DNA of 64,000 nt from Bog-756 sp963738545 (GCA_963738545.1 CAVTXA010000002.1:248001-312000), one strand, 5' to 3'. Positions 24,992-34,250 are shown, numbered from the stretch's first letter. Numbers and translations: made by a program. The notes: generated by a model not told the origin, from the sequence alone.

Positions 24992-25609
24992 TTGCCGACC
25001 AAGAAACCCCACAAGCGTTCCTATCAAATGACCGCGCGAGCCGACGCAGCCGCGGCAACAGGCGAGCGTCTGCTGGCAGCGGCATGGGAGCATTTCAGCT
25101 CACGGCCCTACGAAGAGGTGCGTCTGCAAGACATCGCCAGTGATGCTGGAGTCACCGTGCAAACCCTCTACCAACGAGTTGGGAGCAAAGACCAGCTCCT
25201 TACCGAAGCGTATAAGTGGTGGGGAAGGCAGGAGAGTGCTGCTCGTGACGCTGCTCGAGTGGGGGATGTTCCCGGGGCAGTCCGAATTCTCTTTGCGCAC
25301 TATGAGGCTCATGGTCTAGCCATCCTTCGGATGTTGTCCCAGGAGGATCGAGTGCCGGCCGTACGACATCTAATGGACGTTGGTCGCGACTACCACCGAA
25401 GGTGGGCCGAAGGGACCTTTGAACCGCTCCTCCATGGCCTGAGGGGAAGGCGGCGAGAGCGCCGGCTAATCGGCATCATTGCGGTTACTGACGTGCTCGT
25501 TTGGAAGCTTCTGCGCGTAGACATAGGTGTTCAGCGGATTGAGGCCGAACAGATCGTTGCGGACATGATCCGAGCCCCGAAGACCGCAGATTCTGACCAA
25601 GGGCCGTGA
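24992..25609 (+). CDS. TetR-family transcriptional regulator
   Basis: A TetR-type regulator. ADAAAATGERLLAAAWEHF is helix 1 and VRLQDIASDAGVTVQTLYQR the helix-turn-helix, then VGSKDQLLTEAY. The start is taken as the TTG at 24992, because LPTKKPHKRSYQMTARADA matches the basic arm often seen before this helix and GGAG lies just upstream. An ATG at 25028 is the alternative, and a longer frame to 24884 would overlap the divergent gene. The ligand domain has no recognisable signature. It probably controls the divergent glycosyltransferase. Confidence 0.82.
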   Translation: MPTKKPHKRSYQMTARADAAAATGERLLAAAWEHFSSRPYEEVRLQDIASDAGVTVQTLYQRVGSKDQLLTEAYKWWGRQESAARDAARVGDVPGAVRILFAHYEAHGLAILRMLSQEDRVPAVRHLMDVGRDYHRRWAEGTFEPLLHGLRGRRRERRLIGIIAVTDVLVWKLLRVDIGVQRIEAEQIVADMIRAPKTADSDQGP

Positions 25610-25655
25610 CGTGAGCCGTACGAGATCGATCTACTACGGGCTCAAATCACGAAAT

Positions 25656-25670
25656 GAGTGAGTGAGTGAG

Positions 25671-25671
<1 letters not shown>
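25656..25671. repeat. (GAGT)4 microsatellite abutting the tRNA 3' end
   Basis: Four perfect GAGT units end at base 25671, which is also the discriminator position of the tRNA-Leu gene on the opposite strand. Confidence 0.8.
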
Positions 25672-25754
<83 letters not shown>

Positions 25755-25914
25755 GAGCGACCCGTTGAGGCTACCCGATGATGGAAACCTGTCGTTCACG
25801 CTCCCATCCAACGAGGACCCGCACCGCTCAGCGGGTGGGTCCGAGCCCGCCGCAGGCCACCGGGGCCTGCCCTACCCCCAATTCAGGGGTGCCCCCCGGT
25901 AGGCTGACGCCAGC

Positions 25915-26571
25915 ATGGGACTCCAAAAGTTCGAAGGGCGCCTCGAGCGCTTGGTAGACGGCACCCTCTCCAAGGCCTTCCGGGGCGAACTCCACCCTGT
26001 GGAGATCGGTCGCCGCGTGACCAGGGAGATGGACCTTCAGCGCCGCCTGGGGGTACATGGACTCATCGCGCCCAACGCCTTCACCGTGTACCTGTCAACC
26101 AACGACTTCGACCGGTTCGAGAGCTTCCTCGAGGCACTCGTCAGGGAACTGGAGGAGGCGGCACGCGAGCACGCCCGGACCGAGGACTACGTCTTCGTCG
26201 GCCCGGTCACCGTCACGGTCATGGAGGACACCCGCCAGCGCCGGGGCCGGTTCTCGGTGGTCTCCGAGGTCGAGGAAGGTCCGTCGGGGCTGCCCACGGC
26301 CTCGGTCGTGCTGGCCGATGGATCCCGGGTGGTCCTGGGGCCTGAGCCGCTCACCATCGGCCGGCTTCCCGAGAGTGCCGTCATGGTCACCGACCCCAAC
26401 GCCAGCCGGCGCCACGCCGAGATCCGCAGGGTCGGGAACGACTGCGTCCTGGTCGACCTCAACTCCACCAACGGCACCAAGGTGAACGGGGCCACGGTCC
26501 GGGAGCGCAAGCTGTCCGACGGTGATCAAATCGTGATCGGGACGACGGTCCTTCGGTTCGAGACCTCGTGA
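25915..26571 (+). CDS. fhaA: FhaA, FHA-domain cell-wall signalling protein
   Basis: A 218-aa protein with the N-terminal DUF3662 domain (about 1-110, beginning GLQKFEGRLERLVDGTLSKA) and a C-terminal FHA phosphothreonine-binding domain (about 128-218). FHA residues seen are GR at 149-150, SRRH at 164-167 and NSTNG at 183-187. In mycobacteria FhaA binds the phosphorylated pseudokinase MviN and tunes peptidoglycan precursor supply. It is shorter than the mycobacterial protein, lacking the long low-complexity linker. It opens the fhaA-fhaB-pstP-pbpA-pknB operon. Confidence 0.93.
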   Translation: MGLQKFEGRLERLVDGTLSKAFRGELHPVEIGRRVTREMDLQRRLGVHGLIAPNAFTVYLSTNDFDRFESFLEALVRELEEAAREHARTEDYVFVGPVTVTVMEDTRQRRGRFSVVSEVEEGPSGLPTASVVLADGSRVVLGPEPLTIGRLPESAVMVTDPNASRRHAEIRRVGNDCVLVDLNSTNGTKVNGATVRERKLSDGDQIVIGTTVLRFETS

Positions 26572-26591
26572 CGGACGGCCTCTAGGCGCAC

Positions 26592-27092
26592 ATGCATCTC
26601 CTACTGGTCTCTCTGCCTGGACCTACTGACAACACGCCCGTCCTCCGTGCCCTCGAGTACGGGGTGATCCTCTTGTTGTGGCTGTTCTTCATGTGGGTGA
26701 TCCGCGCCGTGTGGGTCGAGGTCCGCCCCCTGAAGCGCCGCCGCCGCCGCAAGGATGCCAACGAACCGGTCGTCGCCGGGGCCAAGGGTCGGAAGGGCAA
26801 ACTATTGCGCCTCCATGTGATCCGACCTGAGGACCAGGCCGGGCGGATCTATGACATCGGCGACGAGGTGACCGTGGGACGTGCCGCCGGCTGTGGTGTG
26901 CCCATCGACTACGACACGTACTCGTCCAACCTCCACGCCCGACTGTTCCGCCTCGACGGCGATCTGTGGGCCGAGGACCTCGGATCCACCAACGGAACCT
27001 GGGTCAACACCGTCCGGATCAACGAGCGGACCCGTCTGGAGAAAGGTGACCTCCTCCAGGTCGGGGGCACCGTCTTCGAAGTAGGTCGGTGA
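26592..27092 (+). CDS. fhaB: FhaB (FipA-like), membrane-anchored FHA protein
   Basis: A 166-aa protein with one N-terminal membrane helix (about 21-42), a very basic linker and a C-terminal FHA domain: GR at 96-97, SNLH at 112-115 and GSTNG at 131-135. FhaB/FipA reads threonine phosphorylation by PknA/PknB at the division site. It lies 20 bases after fhaA and one base before pstP, so one transcript is likely. The FHA consensus is complete. Confidence 0.93.
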   Translation: MHLLLVSLPGPTDNTPVLRALEYGVILLLWLFFMWVIRAVWVEVRPLKRRRRRKDANEPVVAGAKGRKGKLLRLHVIRPEDQAGRIYDIGDEVTVGRAAGCGVPIDYDTYSSNLHARLFRLDGDLWAEDLGSTNGTWVNTVRINERTRLEKGDLLQVGGTVFEVGR

Positions 27093-27093
27093 G

Positions 27094-28422
27094 ATGACCC
27101 TCCTGCGCTCAGGATCCGCCACCGACACCGGCCTGGTCCGCTCGGTCAATCAGGACCTGGCCGTCGAGACCCCGACCTTGTTCGCGGTGGCCGACGGCAT
27201 GGGCGGCCACGCCGGTGGTGAGGTGGCGGCCCGATTGGCCGTCGACGCCCTGGCCGTGGCCTTCGGGAGACAACCCACGGGTGCCGGACTCTCTCAGGCC
27301 GTGACCGAGGCCAACGCGGTGGTCTGGCAGCACAGCCAGGAGAACCCTGAGCTGCGGGGCATGGGGACGACGCTGACCGCTGTGGGGCTCGTCAACGAGG
27401 GCGGCCAGGATGTGTTGGCCCTGGTCAACGTGGGTGACTCCCGCTCCTACCGCTTTCACGACGGCGAGCTCAGCCAGATCACCACGGACCACAGCCTGGC
27501 CGAGGAGATGGTGCGCTCGGGCGAGCTCACCACCGCCGAGGCGGCGGTGCACCCTCACCGCCACATTCTGACCCGGGCTCTCGGGGTGTCTTCGGACGTG
27601 GCGGTGGATCTCTGGCGGATCCAACCCATGCGGGGCGATCGGTTCCTCCTGTGCAGTGACGGACTGACCAATGAGCTCGAACTGAGCCAGATCAGTGAGG
27701 TCCTCTCGTCGGTGAACGACCCGGGCCGCGCCGCCGACCTCTTGGTCCAGGCGGCCCGGACCCACGGGGGGAGCGACAACATCACAGTCGTGGTGGTCGA
27801 CGTCGTCGTGGGCGACGACATGGACGCGAGCCCGGTGATCGCCGCCGTCAACTCGGACTTCACCGTGGTGCCCGACGTGTCCGAGGATGACGTTGGGCCT
27901 GCGGAGCTCTACCCGTCGGCGGTGCCTGAACAGAAGCCCCCCAGCCGGCGGGAGCGACGTCGGGCCAAGCGACGGGAACGTCGGATCGCCCGGGGCCGCC
28001 GGCTGATCACCTACCGCACGCTCCTGTTCGTGATCCTGCTCGGGGGCGTGTTGGCCGGTGCCTGGTATGCCGTTCGGTGGTACGACACCAACTCCTATTT
28101 CGTCGGCGTCGACCACAACGAGCTGGTCATCTACCAGGGGCGCATCGGCGGCTTCCTCTGGTACAACCCGGTGGAGGTGCAGCGCACCGGCGCCACCACC
28201 GCTGACGTTCCCGCCACCTACCTCGATCAACTCCACGCCGGCGTCGAAGAGTCGTCGGTGGCCAGCGCGGCCAACTACGTGCGGAATCTGGAGGCGACCA
28301 AGAGCTGCGAGACCAATCCCAGCTCGTCGTTCTGTTCCCCCTCGGCGAGCTCGGCCACCACGGCCCCGACCACCACGGCCGTCCCGGGAGCCACGACCAC
28401 GACCACCGCGGCGGCACCCTGA
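27094..28422 (+). CDS. pstP: PstP, PP2C-family Ser/Thr phosphatase
   Basis: A membrane PP2C (PPM) phosphatase that removes phosphate from PknB and its targets. The catalytic domain (about 5-240) has the metal residues in VADGMGGHAGGE (Asp34), GDSRSYRF, CSDGLTNEL and GGSDNITVVV. A basic linker, a single membrane helix (about 307-328) and an extracellular Thr/Ala-rich tail follow, as in mycobacterial PstP. Its stop overlaps the pbpA start by one base (TGATG). In most actinobacteria rodA lies at this junction; it is missing here. Confidence 0.93.
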   Translation: MTLLRSGSATDTGLVRSVNQDLAVETPTLFAVADGMGGHAGGEVAARLAVDALAVAFGRQPTGAGLSQAVTEANAVVWQHSQENPELRGMGTTLTAVGLVNEGGQDVLALVNVGDSRSYRFHDGELSQITTDHSLAEEMVRSGELTTAEAAVHPHRHILTRALGVSSDVAVDLWRIQPMRGDRFLLCSDGLTNELELSQISEVLSSVNDPGRAADLLVQAARTHGGSDNITVVVVDVVVGDDMDASPVIAAVNSDFTVVPDVSEDDVGPAELYPSAVPEQKPPSRRERRRAKRRERRIARGRRLITYRTLLFVILLGGVLAGAWYAVRWYDTNSYFVGVDHNELVIYQGRIGGFLWYNPVEVQRTGATTADVPATYLDQLHAGVEESSVASAANYVRNLEATKSCETNPSSSFCSPSASSATTAPTTTAVPGATTTTTAAAP

Positions 28423-29963
28423 TGGAACGCCGGATCCGACGACTCGGCATCTTCATGGTGCTGTGCTTCGTGGCCCTGTTCATCCAGCTCAACAACATCC
28501 AGATCCTCAAGGCCAACTCGTTGGCCAACAACCCGAGCAACCCCCGGGTGCTGGCCGTCGAGCGGAGCCAGTCCCGCGGAAAGATCATCTCCGCCGACGG
28601 TGTGCCCTTGGCCTATTCGACCCTGGCCGCTCCTAACAGCATCTACAAGTACCAGCGGGTGTACGACCCCTACACGGCCACGCTCTTCGCCCAGATCATC
28701 GGATTCGACTCCATCCGTTACGGCAACTTCCGGGGGGTCGAAGCGGAGTACAACAGCTACCTCACCCCGCATACCCGCCCGGCCAAGACCCTGCGCGACC
28801 TGCTGGTCAACCGGACGGTCCAGGACGACGTGACCCTGACCATCGGGACCAAGCTGCAGACCCAGGTGGCCGCGGCGCTCGACCAGCATGCGCCGGGTGT
28901 TCTCGGAGCGGCGGCCGTGGTCCTCAACCCGGCCACCGGGGCCATCGAGGCGATGTATTCCAATCCCACCTTCGATCCCAATCCGCTGGTCTCGGAGGAT
29001 CTGACCAAGGAGACCACGGCGTGGAACATCTACGCCTGCCCGCCCACCGCCGTCCAGGCGGCCTGTGCACCCGGGGATCCGATCGCCGGGGCGTACGGGC
29101 TGCTCGATCCCCCCGGGTCGACCTTCAAGGTGATCACCGCGTCGGCCGTGCTCCAGAACCGCCCCGATCTGGCCACCATGACCTATCCCACGGTGCCCAA
29201 CGTGACCCTGCCCAACTCGGGCACGCCCCCTCAGGTTCTGACCAACTATCACTCCACGCCCTGTGGCGGGAATCTCGAGGCCCTGGTCATCAACTCCTGT
29301 GACGCCGACTTCGCCCAGATCGGCCAGCTGCTGGGGGCCCAGACGCTGGTCAACCAGGCCGAGGCCTACGGCTTCAACCAGACCATCCCCCTCGACGTGC
29401 CGTCGGACACCGTGGCCGTCTCCAACTTCGGGACGACGGCGAGCTTCGCTGACGACATCCCCGGTCTCATGAAGTCGGCCATCGGCCAGGAGAACGTCAC
29501 GGCGTCAACGCTCCAGATGGCCATGGTGGCCGGTGCGGTGGCCAACGGCGGCGTGGAGATGACCCCCCATGTGATGGCCTCGATCCGGGATTCCCAGGGC
29601 AATCTCGTGAAGGTCTACCAGCCCAAACAGTGGCTCCAGCCCATCTCGGCCGAGACGGCGAACACCATGACCACCTTCATGCAGGGGGTCGCCAAGTCCG
29701 GGACGGCGGCCGGCGTCTTCCCGGCGAGCTGGAACGTGGCGGCCAAGACGGGCACGGCCCAGACCGGTTCGTTCGGTCCCAATCCCCAGTTCACCGACGA
29801 CTGGCTGATCGCCTTCGCCCCAGTGGGGAACACTGGGCAGAAGGTGGCCATCGCCGTGGTCCTGCCCAAGCAGGTCGGCAGCGCCACCGGCGCTCAGTAC
29901 GCCGGCCCCGTCGTGAAGCAGATCCTCGGGGACGTCCTCGCTGACCAGGGGTCCGCCGGATGA
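28422..29963 (+). CDS. pbpA: PbpA, class B penicillin-binding protein (transpeptidase)
   Basis: A 513-aa monofunctional transpeptidase that cross-links peptidoglycan during growth or division. It has an N-terminal membrane anchor (about 7-27) and a C-terminal transpeptidase domain with the nucleophile S233-TFK, the second motif S292-CD and K442-TG. The second motif is SxD rather than SxN, as also in E. coli PBP2. Its start overlaps the pstP stop by one base. PbpA normally works with the RodA glycosyltransferase, whose gene is not in this cluster. Confidence 0.93.
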   Translation: MERRIRRLGIFMVLCFVALFIQLNNIQILKANSLANNPSNPRVLAVERSQSRGKIISADGVPLAYSTLAAPNSIYKYQRVYDPYTATLFAQIIGFDSIRYGNFRGVEAEYNSYLTPHTRPAKTLRDLLVNRTVQDDVTLTIGTKLQTQVAAALDQHAPGVLGAAAVVLNPATGAIEAMYSNPTFDPNPLVSEDLTKETTAWNIYACPPTAVQAACAPGDPIAGAYGLLDPPGSTFKVITASAVLQNRPDLATMTYPTVPNVTLPNSGTPPQVLTNYHSTPCGGNLEALVINSCDADFAQIGQLLGAQTLVNQAEAYGFNQTIPLDVPSDTVAVSNFGTTASFADDIPGLMKSAIGQENVTASTLQMAMVAGAVANGGVEMTPHVMASIRDSQGNLVKVYQPKQWLQPISAETANTMTTFMQGVAKSGTAAGVFPASWNVAAKTGTAQTGSFGPNPQFTDDWLIAFAPVGNTGQKVAIAVVLPKQVGSATGAQYAGPVVKQILGDVLADQGSAG

Positions 29964-30070
29964 CCGGGAACCAGGGCGCCCCGCCCGATGCCACGATTTC
30001 ACCACTATGTCCGACGAGGGACGATGAGAACCCCGGAACCCAGAGAGCGCAGGCCTAGGCTTTGACCCAC

Positions 30071-31852
30071 ATGGAACCGAACGAGCCGCCACGGATCTTC
30101 TCCGAGAGGTACGAACTCAACCACCTGATCGCCCGGGGCGGCATGGCCGAGGTCTACCGCGCCCATGACCGGTTGCTGGACCGTCCGGTGGCCCTCAAGG
30201 TGCTGTTCCCCGAGCTGTCGGTGGACCGCTCCTTCGTGGAACGGTTCCGTCGGGAGGCCCAGGCTGCCGCCAACCTGTCCCATCCCAACATCGTCCCGGT
30301 CTTCGACTGGGGGGAGGACACCGGCACCTACTTCATCGTCATGGAGTTCATCGACGGCCGTCCCCTCTCGGCCATCTTGAAGACGTCAGGGCCGCTCACC
30401 GCCGACCGGACCGCGGACATCGGGGCCCACGTGGCCGCCGCCCTCGGCTACGCGCACAAGCACGGCGTGATCCACCGAGACGTGAAGCCGGGCAACGTCC
30501 TCATCACCGACGAGGGCCAGGTCAAGGTCACCGACTTCGGCATCGCCCGGGCCATCAACACCGAGGAGAGCCTGACCCAGACCGGAGCGGTCATGGGCAC
30601 CGCCACCTACTTCTCACCCGAGCAGGCCGAGGGCATGGGCGTCGACGCCCGCAGCGACATCTACTCGCTCGGTGTGGTGCTCTACGAGATGGCCACCGGC
30701 CGCCCACCGTTCCTCGGGGACACGCCGGTGGCCGTGGCGTCCAAGCACGTCCGCGACCATCCGCCCGCGCCCCGCGAGCTGAACCCGTCGATCCCACCGA
30801 CCTTCGAGGCCATCATCCTGAAGGCCATGGCCAAGAACCCCGAGCACCGGTACGCCACCGCCGAGGACCTCCGGGCCGACCTCCTCCGCTTCAACGAGGG
30901 GCGCACGGTCCTGGCCATGGACGACGCCACCTCCCTGCTGGCCGTGGCCGGCACCACCCAGGTGGTCGGGGCCGTGGCCGGCATGGACGCCACCCAGACC
31001 GTGGCCGCCACCGCACCTGCCGGGGCCACGCCCGACGAGGACGAGGGTGGCTCCAACCGGACCCGCACCTACGCCATCATCCTGGCCATTCTGGTGATCC
31101 TGCTCCTGGTGGCCGGGTACCTCCTGGCCCGGAACCTCGGTTACCTGGGCGGAAGCCCGTCCTTCAATCTGGCCTCGGTCACAGGCGAGCCGGTGGCCGA
31201 GGCCACCTCCAAGCTCACGGCCGACGGCCTGGTGGTCAAGAGCACGACCCAGGTCTCCTCCAATGCCCCCGGCACGGTGATCTCGACCAATCCACCGCCC
31301 AACTCACTGGTCAAAAAGGGCGACACCGTGACGTTGACCGTCGCCACCGCCGAGAAGGTGACGGTGCCGCCGGGGATCACCAACACGTCGCTGAGCAACG
31401 CCGAGTCCCTGCTCCAGGCGGCAGGACTCGGCTTCACCGTCACCAATGTGCCCAACAACGCCACCCAGGGAACGGTGCTCAGCTCCAATCCCACATCGGG
31501 ATCCAGGGTCCCCAAGGGGAGCTCCGTGGCCCTGTCGGTCTCCTCGGGGCCGTCGGACGTCCGGGTCCCGTCGGTGATCGGCCAGACCCAGTCGGGCGCC
31601 GGCAACGTCCTCGGACAGGCCGGTCTCAACGTCGGGAACATCACCGAGGGCTACTCCAACCAGTACGGCCCCGGTGTGGTCATCTCCTCAACCCCCTCGG
31701 CGGGTACCTCGGTGAAGCCGGGTACCTCCGTCGACATCCAGGTGTCGCAGGGACCGCCCCCCACGACGACCACCTCGACGTCGACCACCACCACGACGAG
31801 CACCACCAGCCCGTCGACGAGTACCACCGCCGTGACCCCGCCGACGGCGTAG
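30071..31852 (+). CDS. pknB: PknB, PASTA-domain Ser/Thr protein kinase
   Basis: A receptor kinase sensing peptidoglycan fragments. The kinase domain (about 12-275) has the glycine loop IARGGMAEVY, Lys43, the catalytic H135-RDVKPGNV loop and a DFG. A juxtamembrane segment leads to one helix (about 334-356), then three PASTA repeats (about 362-575) and a Thr/Ser-rich tail. Mycobacterial PknB has four PASTA repeats, so the ectodomain is shorter here. The ATG at 30071 is preferred over a TTG at 30062; neither has a strong ribosome site. It is the only kinase in the cluster: pknA is absent. Confidence 0.93.
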   Translation: MEPNEPPRIFSERYELNHLIARGGMAEVYRAHDRLLDRPVALKVLFPELSVDRSFVERFRREAQAAANLSHPNIVPVFDWGEDTGTYFIVMEFIDGRPLSAILKTSGPLTADRTADIGAHVAAALGYAHKHGVIHRDVKPGNVLITDEGQVKVTDFGIARAINTEESLTQTGAVMGTATYFSPEQAEGMGVDARSDIYSLGVVLYEMATGRPPFLGDTPVAVASKHVRDHPPAPRELNPSIPPTFEAIILKAMAKNPEHRYATAEDLRADLLRFNEGRTVLAMDDATSLLAVAGTTQVVGAVAGMDATQTVAATAPAGATPDEDEGGSNRTRTYAIILAILVILLLVAGYLLARNLGYLGGSPSFNLASVTGEPVAEATSKLTADGLVVKSTTQVSSNAPGTVISTNPPPNSLVKKGDTVTLTVATAEKVTVPPGITNTSLSNAESLLQAAGLGFTVTNVPNNATQGTVLSSNPTSGSRVPKGSSVALSVSSGPSDVRVPSVIGQTQSGAGNVLGQAGLNVGNITEGYSNQYGPGVVISSTPSAGTSVKPGTSVDIQVSQGPPPTTTTSTSTTTTTSTTSPSTSTTAVTPPTA

Positions 31853-31872
31853 GTCCACCGGCCGGTCCGCCC

Positions 31873-32457
31873 TCAAGCGGGTCGGGTGGTGGCCAGGAAG
31901 TTCGACAGCAGGGAGGGCCCCTCCAGGGTCAGCAGCGACTCCGGGTGGAACTGGACGCCCTCCACGGCGAGGGTCCGATGGCGGAGGCCCATGACCACCC
32001 CGTCGGCCGTCCGGGCCGTGACCTCGAGCACGTCGGGAACGCTGGACGGCTCGACCACCAGTGAGTGGTAGCGGGTGGCGATGAACGGGTCGGGGAGCCC
32101 GGCGAACACCCCGGACCCGTCGTGGTGGATGGACGAGGTCTTGCCGTGCATGAGGGTCGGTGCCTCCACGATCCGGCCCCCGTACACCGCGCCGATGGCC
32201 TGGTGTCCGAGGCAGACCCCGAGGATGGGGATCTCACCGGCGAGCTCGCTGACCACCGCCATGCTCACCCCCGCGCTCTCGGGACGCCCCGGACCGGGTG
32301 AGATGAGGATGGCGTCGGGCTTGGCCGCCCGGATGCCCTCGACGTCGATGGCGTCGTTGCGGTGGACCACGGGGTCCGCCCCCAGCTCCCCGAGCTCCTG
32401 GACGAGGTTGTAGACGAACGAGTCGTAATTGTCGATGACCAGCACCCGGGTCCCCAT
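31873..32457 (-). CDS. trpG: Glutamine amidotransferase, anthranilate/aminodeoxychorismate synthase component II
   Basis: A 194-aa class I glutamine amidotransferase that supplies ammonia to TrpE or PabB. The catalytic triad is C82 (GVCLGHQAIG), H171 and E173 (QFHPES), and the oxyanion loop ISPGPGRP is intact. The ATG at 32457 gives the typical start GTRVLVIDNYDSFVYNL; an upstream extension would run into the crgA promoter. It is convergent with pknB and divergent from crgA, the same neighbourhood trpG/pabA occupies in mycobacteria. In this setting it usually serves both tryptophan and folate synthesis. Confidence 0.92.
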   Translation of the reverse strand: MGTRVLVIDNYDSFVYNLVQELGELGADPVVHRNDAIDVEGIRAAKPDAILISPGPGRPESAGVSMAVVSELAGEIPILGVCLGHQAIGAVYGGRIVEAPTLMHGKTSSIHHDGSGVFAGLPDPFIATRYHSLVVEPSSVPDVLEVTARTADGVVMGLRHRTLAVEGVQFHPESLLTLEGPSLLSNFLATTRPA

Positions 32458-32537
32458 GGTCCGTTGATCGTACCGGTCGCCTCGGGTCCGGCCGGACCTG
32501 GCGCCAACCGGCGACGGCGACTGACTATCCTTCGCCC

Positions 32538-32840
32538 ATGGCAACCAAGGCCACGTCGGGGCCGGGCAAGGCCGGGAAGAAGGGCCGCTCGGCCGCCGGG
32601 AGGACCACCGAGGCCGGTGGCTCGGTGACGTCCCGCCGGTACACCCCTCCCGTACCGAAGAACGTCAGGACCAGCCCACGGTGGATGGGCGTGACCATCA
32701 TCGTCCTCTTCCTCCTCGGGGTGCTGATCGTCATCCTCAACTACGCCGACCTGTTGCCCGGCGGGGTCAACAACCTGTGGCTCGTCGCCGCCATCGGCGC
32801 CATCTTCGCCGGGCTGATCGTGGCCACCCGCTACCACTGA
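32538..32840 (+). CDS. crgA: CrgA, cell division membrane protein
   Basis: A 100-aa actinobacterial division protein. A basic, disordered N-terminus (about 1-45) is followed by two membrane helices (about 49-69 and 80-96) and the conserved RYTPP and SPRWMGVTIIVLFLLGV segments. CrgA bridges FtsZ/FtsI complexes at the septum. It diverges from trpG across 80 bases and ends 33 bases before a strong hairpin terminator. Confidence 0.93.
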   Translation: MATKATSGPGKAGKKGRSAAGRTTEAGGSVTSRRYTPPVPKNVRTSPRWMGVTIIVLFLLGVLIVILNYADLLPGGVNNLWLVAAIGAIFAGLIVATRYH

Positions 32841-32873
32841 GCCCGACGCGTCGGAGCTCGGGGGCCGGGACGC

Positions 32874-32903
32874 GAAGAACCGGCCCGTAGGGGCCGGTTC
32901 TTC
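32874..32903. terminator. Bidirectional hairpin terminator
   Basis: Arms 32874-32886 and 32891-32903 (GAAGAACCGGCCC and its exact complement) with a GTAG loop give a 13-bp stem. No U-tract follows on the plus strand beyond TTCTTCAT. It lies between the convergent crgA and thiolase genes, so it could stop both. Confidence 0.8.
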
Positions 32904-32960
32904 ATCTCGTCGGCGGTGGTGCCCGACGGTCGGTGGCGGGCCGGTCGAACCGGCCTGGGA

Positions 32961-34142
32961 TCAGCCGAGACGCTCGATGATGGTGGCGTTGGCCATGCCG
33001 CCGCCCTCGCACATGGTGAGCAGCCCGTAGCGACCCTGGGTCCGCTCGAGCTCGTTGAGCAGGGTGGCCATCAGCTTGGCGCCCGAGGCCCCAAGGGGGT
33101 GGCCGAGGGCGATGGCCCCACCGTTCACGTTGACCTTGGAGAGATCGGCACCGAACTCCTTCTGCCAGGCCAGCACGACCGAGGCGAAGGCTTCGTTGAT
33201 CTCGATGACGTCCATGTCGTCCAGCGTGAGCTTGGCCTTCTCCAGCACCGACTTGGTGGCCGGAATGGGACCGGTGAGCATGGTGATGGGATCACTGCCG
33301 GCCACGGCGAAGGCGTGGAAGCGGGCCCGGGGGGTGAGGCCGAGGGCACTGGCCTTCTCCTCGCTCATGATCAGGACGCCGGACGCCCCGTCGGTGATCT
33401 GCGACGAGTTCCCGGCAGTCACGCGGCCGTTCTCGGGCCGGAAGGCCGGCTTCAGGTTGGCCAGCGTCTCGACCGAGGAGTCCGGGCGGATGCCCTCGTC
33501 GCTGGTGATCAGCTCGTCGGTGTCGGCGCGGTCGTCGTCCTTGATGGCCACGGGGATGAGCTCCCGCTCGAACCGCCCCTCGGCCGTGGCCTGAGCCGCC
33601 CGCTGGTGCGAGCGGACCGAGTACTCGTCGAGCGCCTCGCGGCTGATGTCCCACTGCTCGGCGATCAGCTCGGCGCCCTCACCCTGGCCCACCAGTCCAC
33701 CCCGCTCGGCGTAGCGGTTCATCATCCGGGGACCGAAGGGATAGCCGAGATCGCGCACGACCGACGAGCCCATCGGGGTGCGGGTCATGACTTCGACCCC
33801 CCCGCCGATGACCACGTCGTAGGCCCCGGCGATGACGCCCTGGGCCCCGAAGTGCAGGGCCTGCTGGGATGAGCCGCACTGGCGGTCGATGGTGGTGGCG
33901 GGAACCGATTCGGGATACCCGGCGGCCAGCACGGCGTTGCGGCCGACGTTGAGGGACTGCTCGCCCACCTGCATGACGCAGCCCATGATCACATCATCGA
34001 CCAGGGCTGGGTCCAGGTCGTTGCGCTCCACCAGGGCCTTCAAGGGCTCCGAGCCCAGGTCGGCAGCGTGCCAGTTCCGCAGCTTGCCGTTTCTTTTCCC
34101 TCCGGGGGTGCGGACTGCGTCGACAATGACGGCGTCGGTCAT
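32961..34142 (-). CDS. Acetyl-CoA acetyltransferase / thiolase
   Basis: A 393-aa thiolase that condenses or cleaves acyl-CoA. The nucleophile Cys89 lies in IDRQCGSSQQAL; NGGAIALGHPLGASGA supplies the catalytic histidine and CEGGGMAN the second cysteine. The ATG at 34142 has AGGAGG about 8 bases upstream; the frame continues further only into the promoter region. It is monocistronic here. A palindrome at 34227-34250 lies about 85 bases upstream and is a likely repressor site, probably for fatty-acid control. Confidence 0.92.
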   Translation of the reverse strand: MTDAVIVDAVRTPGGKRNGKLRNWHAADLGSEPLKALVERNDLDPALVDDVIMGCVMQVGEQSLNVGRNAVLAAGYPESVPATTIDRQCGSSQQALHFGAQGVIAGAYDVVIGGGVEVMTRTPMGSSVVRDLGYPFGPRMMNRYAERGGLVGQGEGAELIAEQWDISREALDEYSVRSHQRAAQATAEGRFERELIPVAIKDDDRADTDELITSDEGIRPDSSVETLANLKPAFRPENGRVTAGNSSQITDGASGVLIMSEEKASALGLTPRARFHAFAVAGSDPITMLTGPIPATKSVLEKAKLTLDDMDVIEINEAFASVVLAWQKEFGADLSKVNVNGGAIALGHPLGASGAKLMATLLNELERTQGRYGLLTMCEGGGMANATIIERLG

Positions 34143-34226
34143 GGTGGCCTCCTTCTCGGTCCGGTGGAGCCTGTGCCTACCGGCCGGTCGTCTCGTTGGG
34201 GATTCGGAACACCGTGTCCCGGTGAG

Positions 34227-34250
34227 AAACTTGACCGGACAGTCAAGTTT
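34227..34250. promoter_or_regulatory. 9-bp palindrome upstream of the thiolase gene
   Basis: AAACTTGAC (34227-34235), CGGACA spacer, GTCAAGTTT (34242-34250): perfect arms. The shape and position fit a TetR-type repressor site of a lipid-catabolic gene. No TetR gene is adjacent, so the regulator would be encoded elsewhere. Confidence 0.65.

Noticed and set aside
25755..25914. A possible origin-proximal structure between the tRNA and fhaA
   Set aside because: Only a short GC hairpin is visible. There are no DnaA boxes or AT-rich unwinding element.
27109..28236. A long open frame on the minus strand opposite pstP
   Set aside because: It is a His/Gly/Asp-rich shadow of a high-GC gene, with no domain, start site or ribosome site. 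The plus strand encodes a complete PP2C phosphatase.
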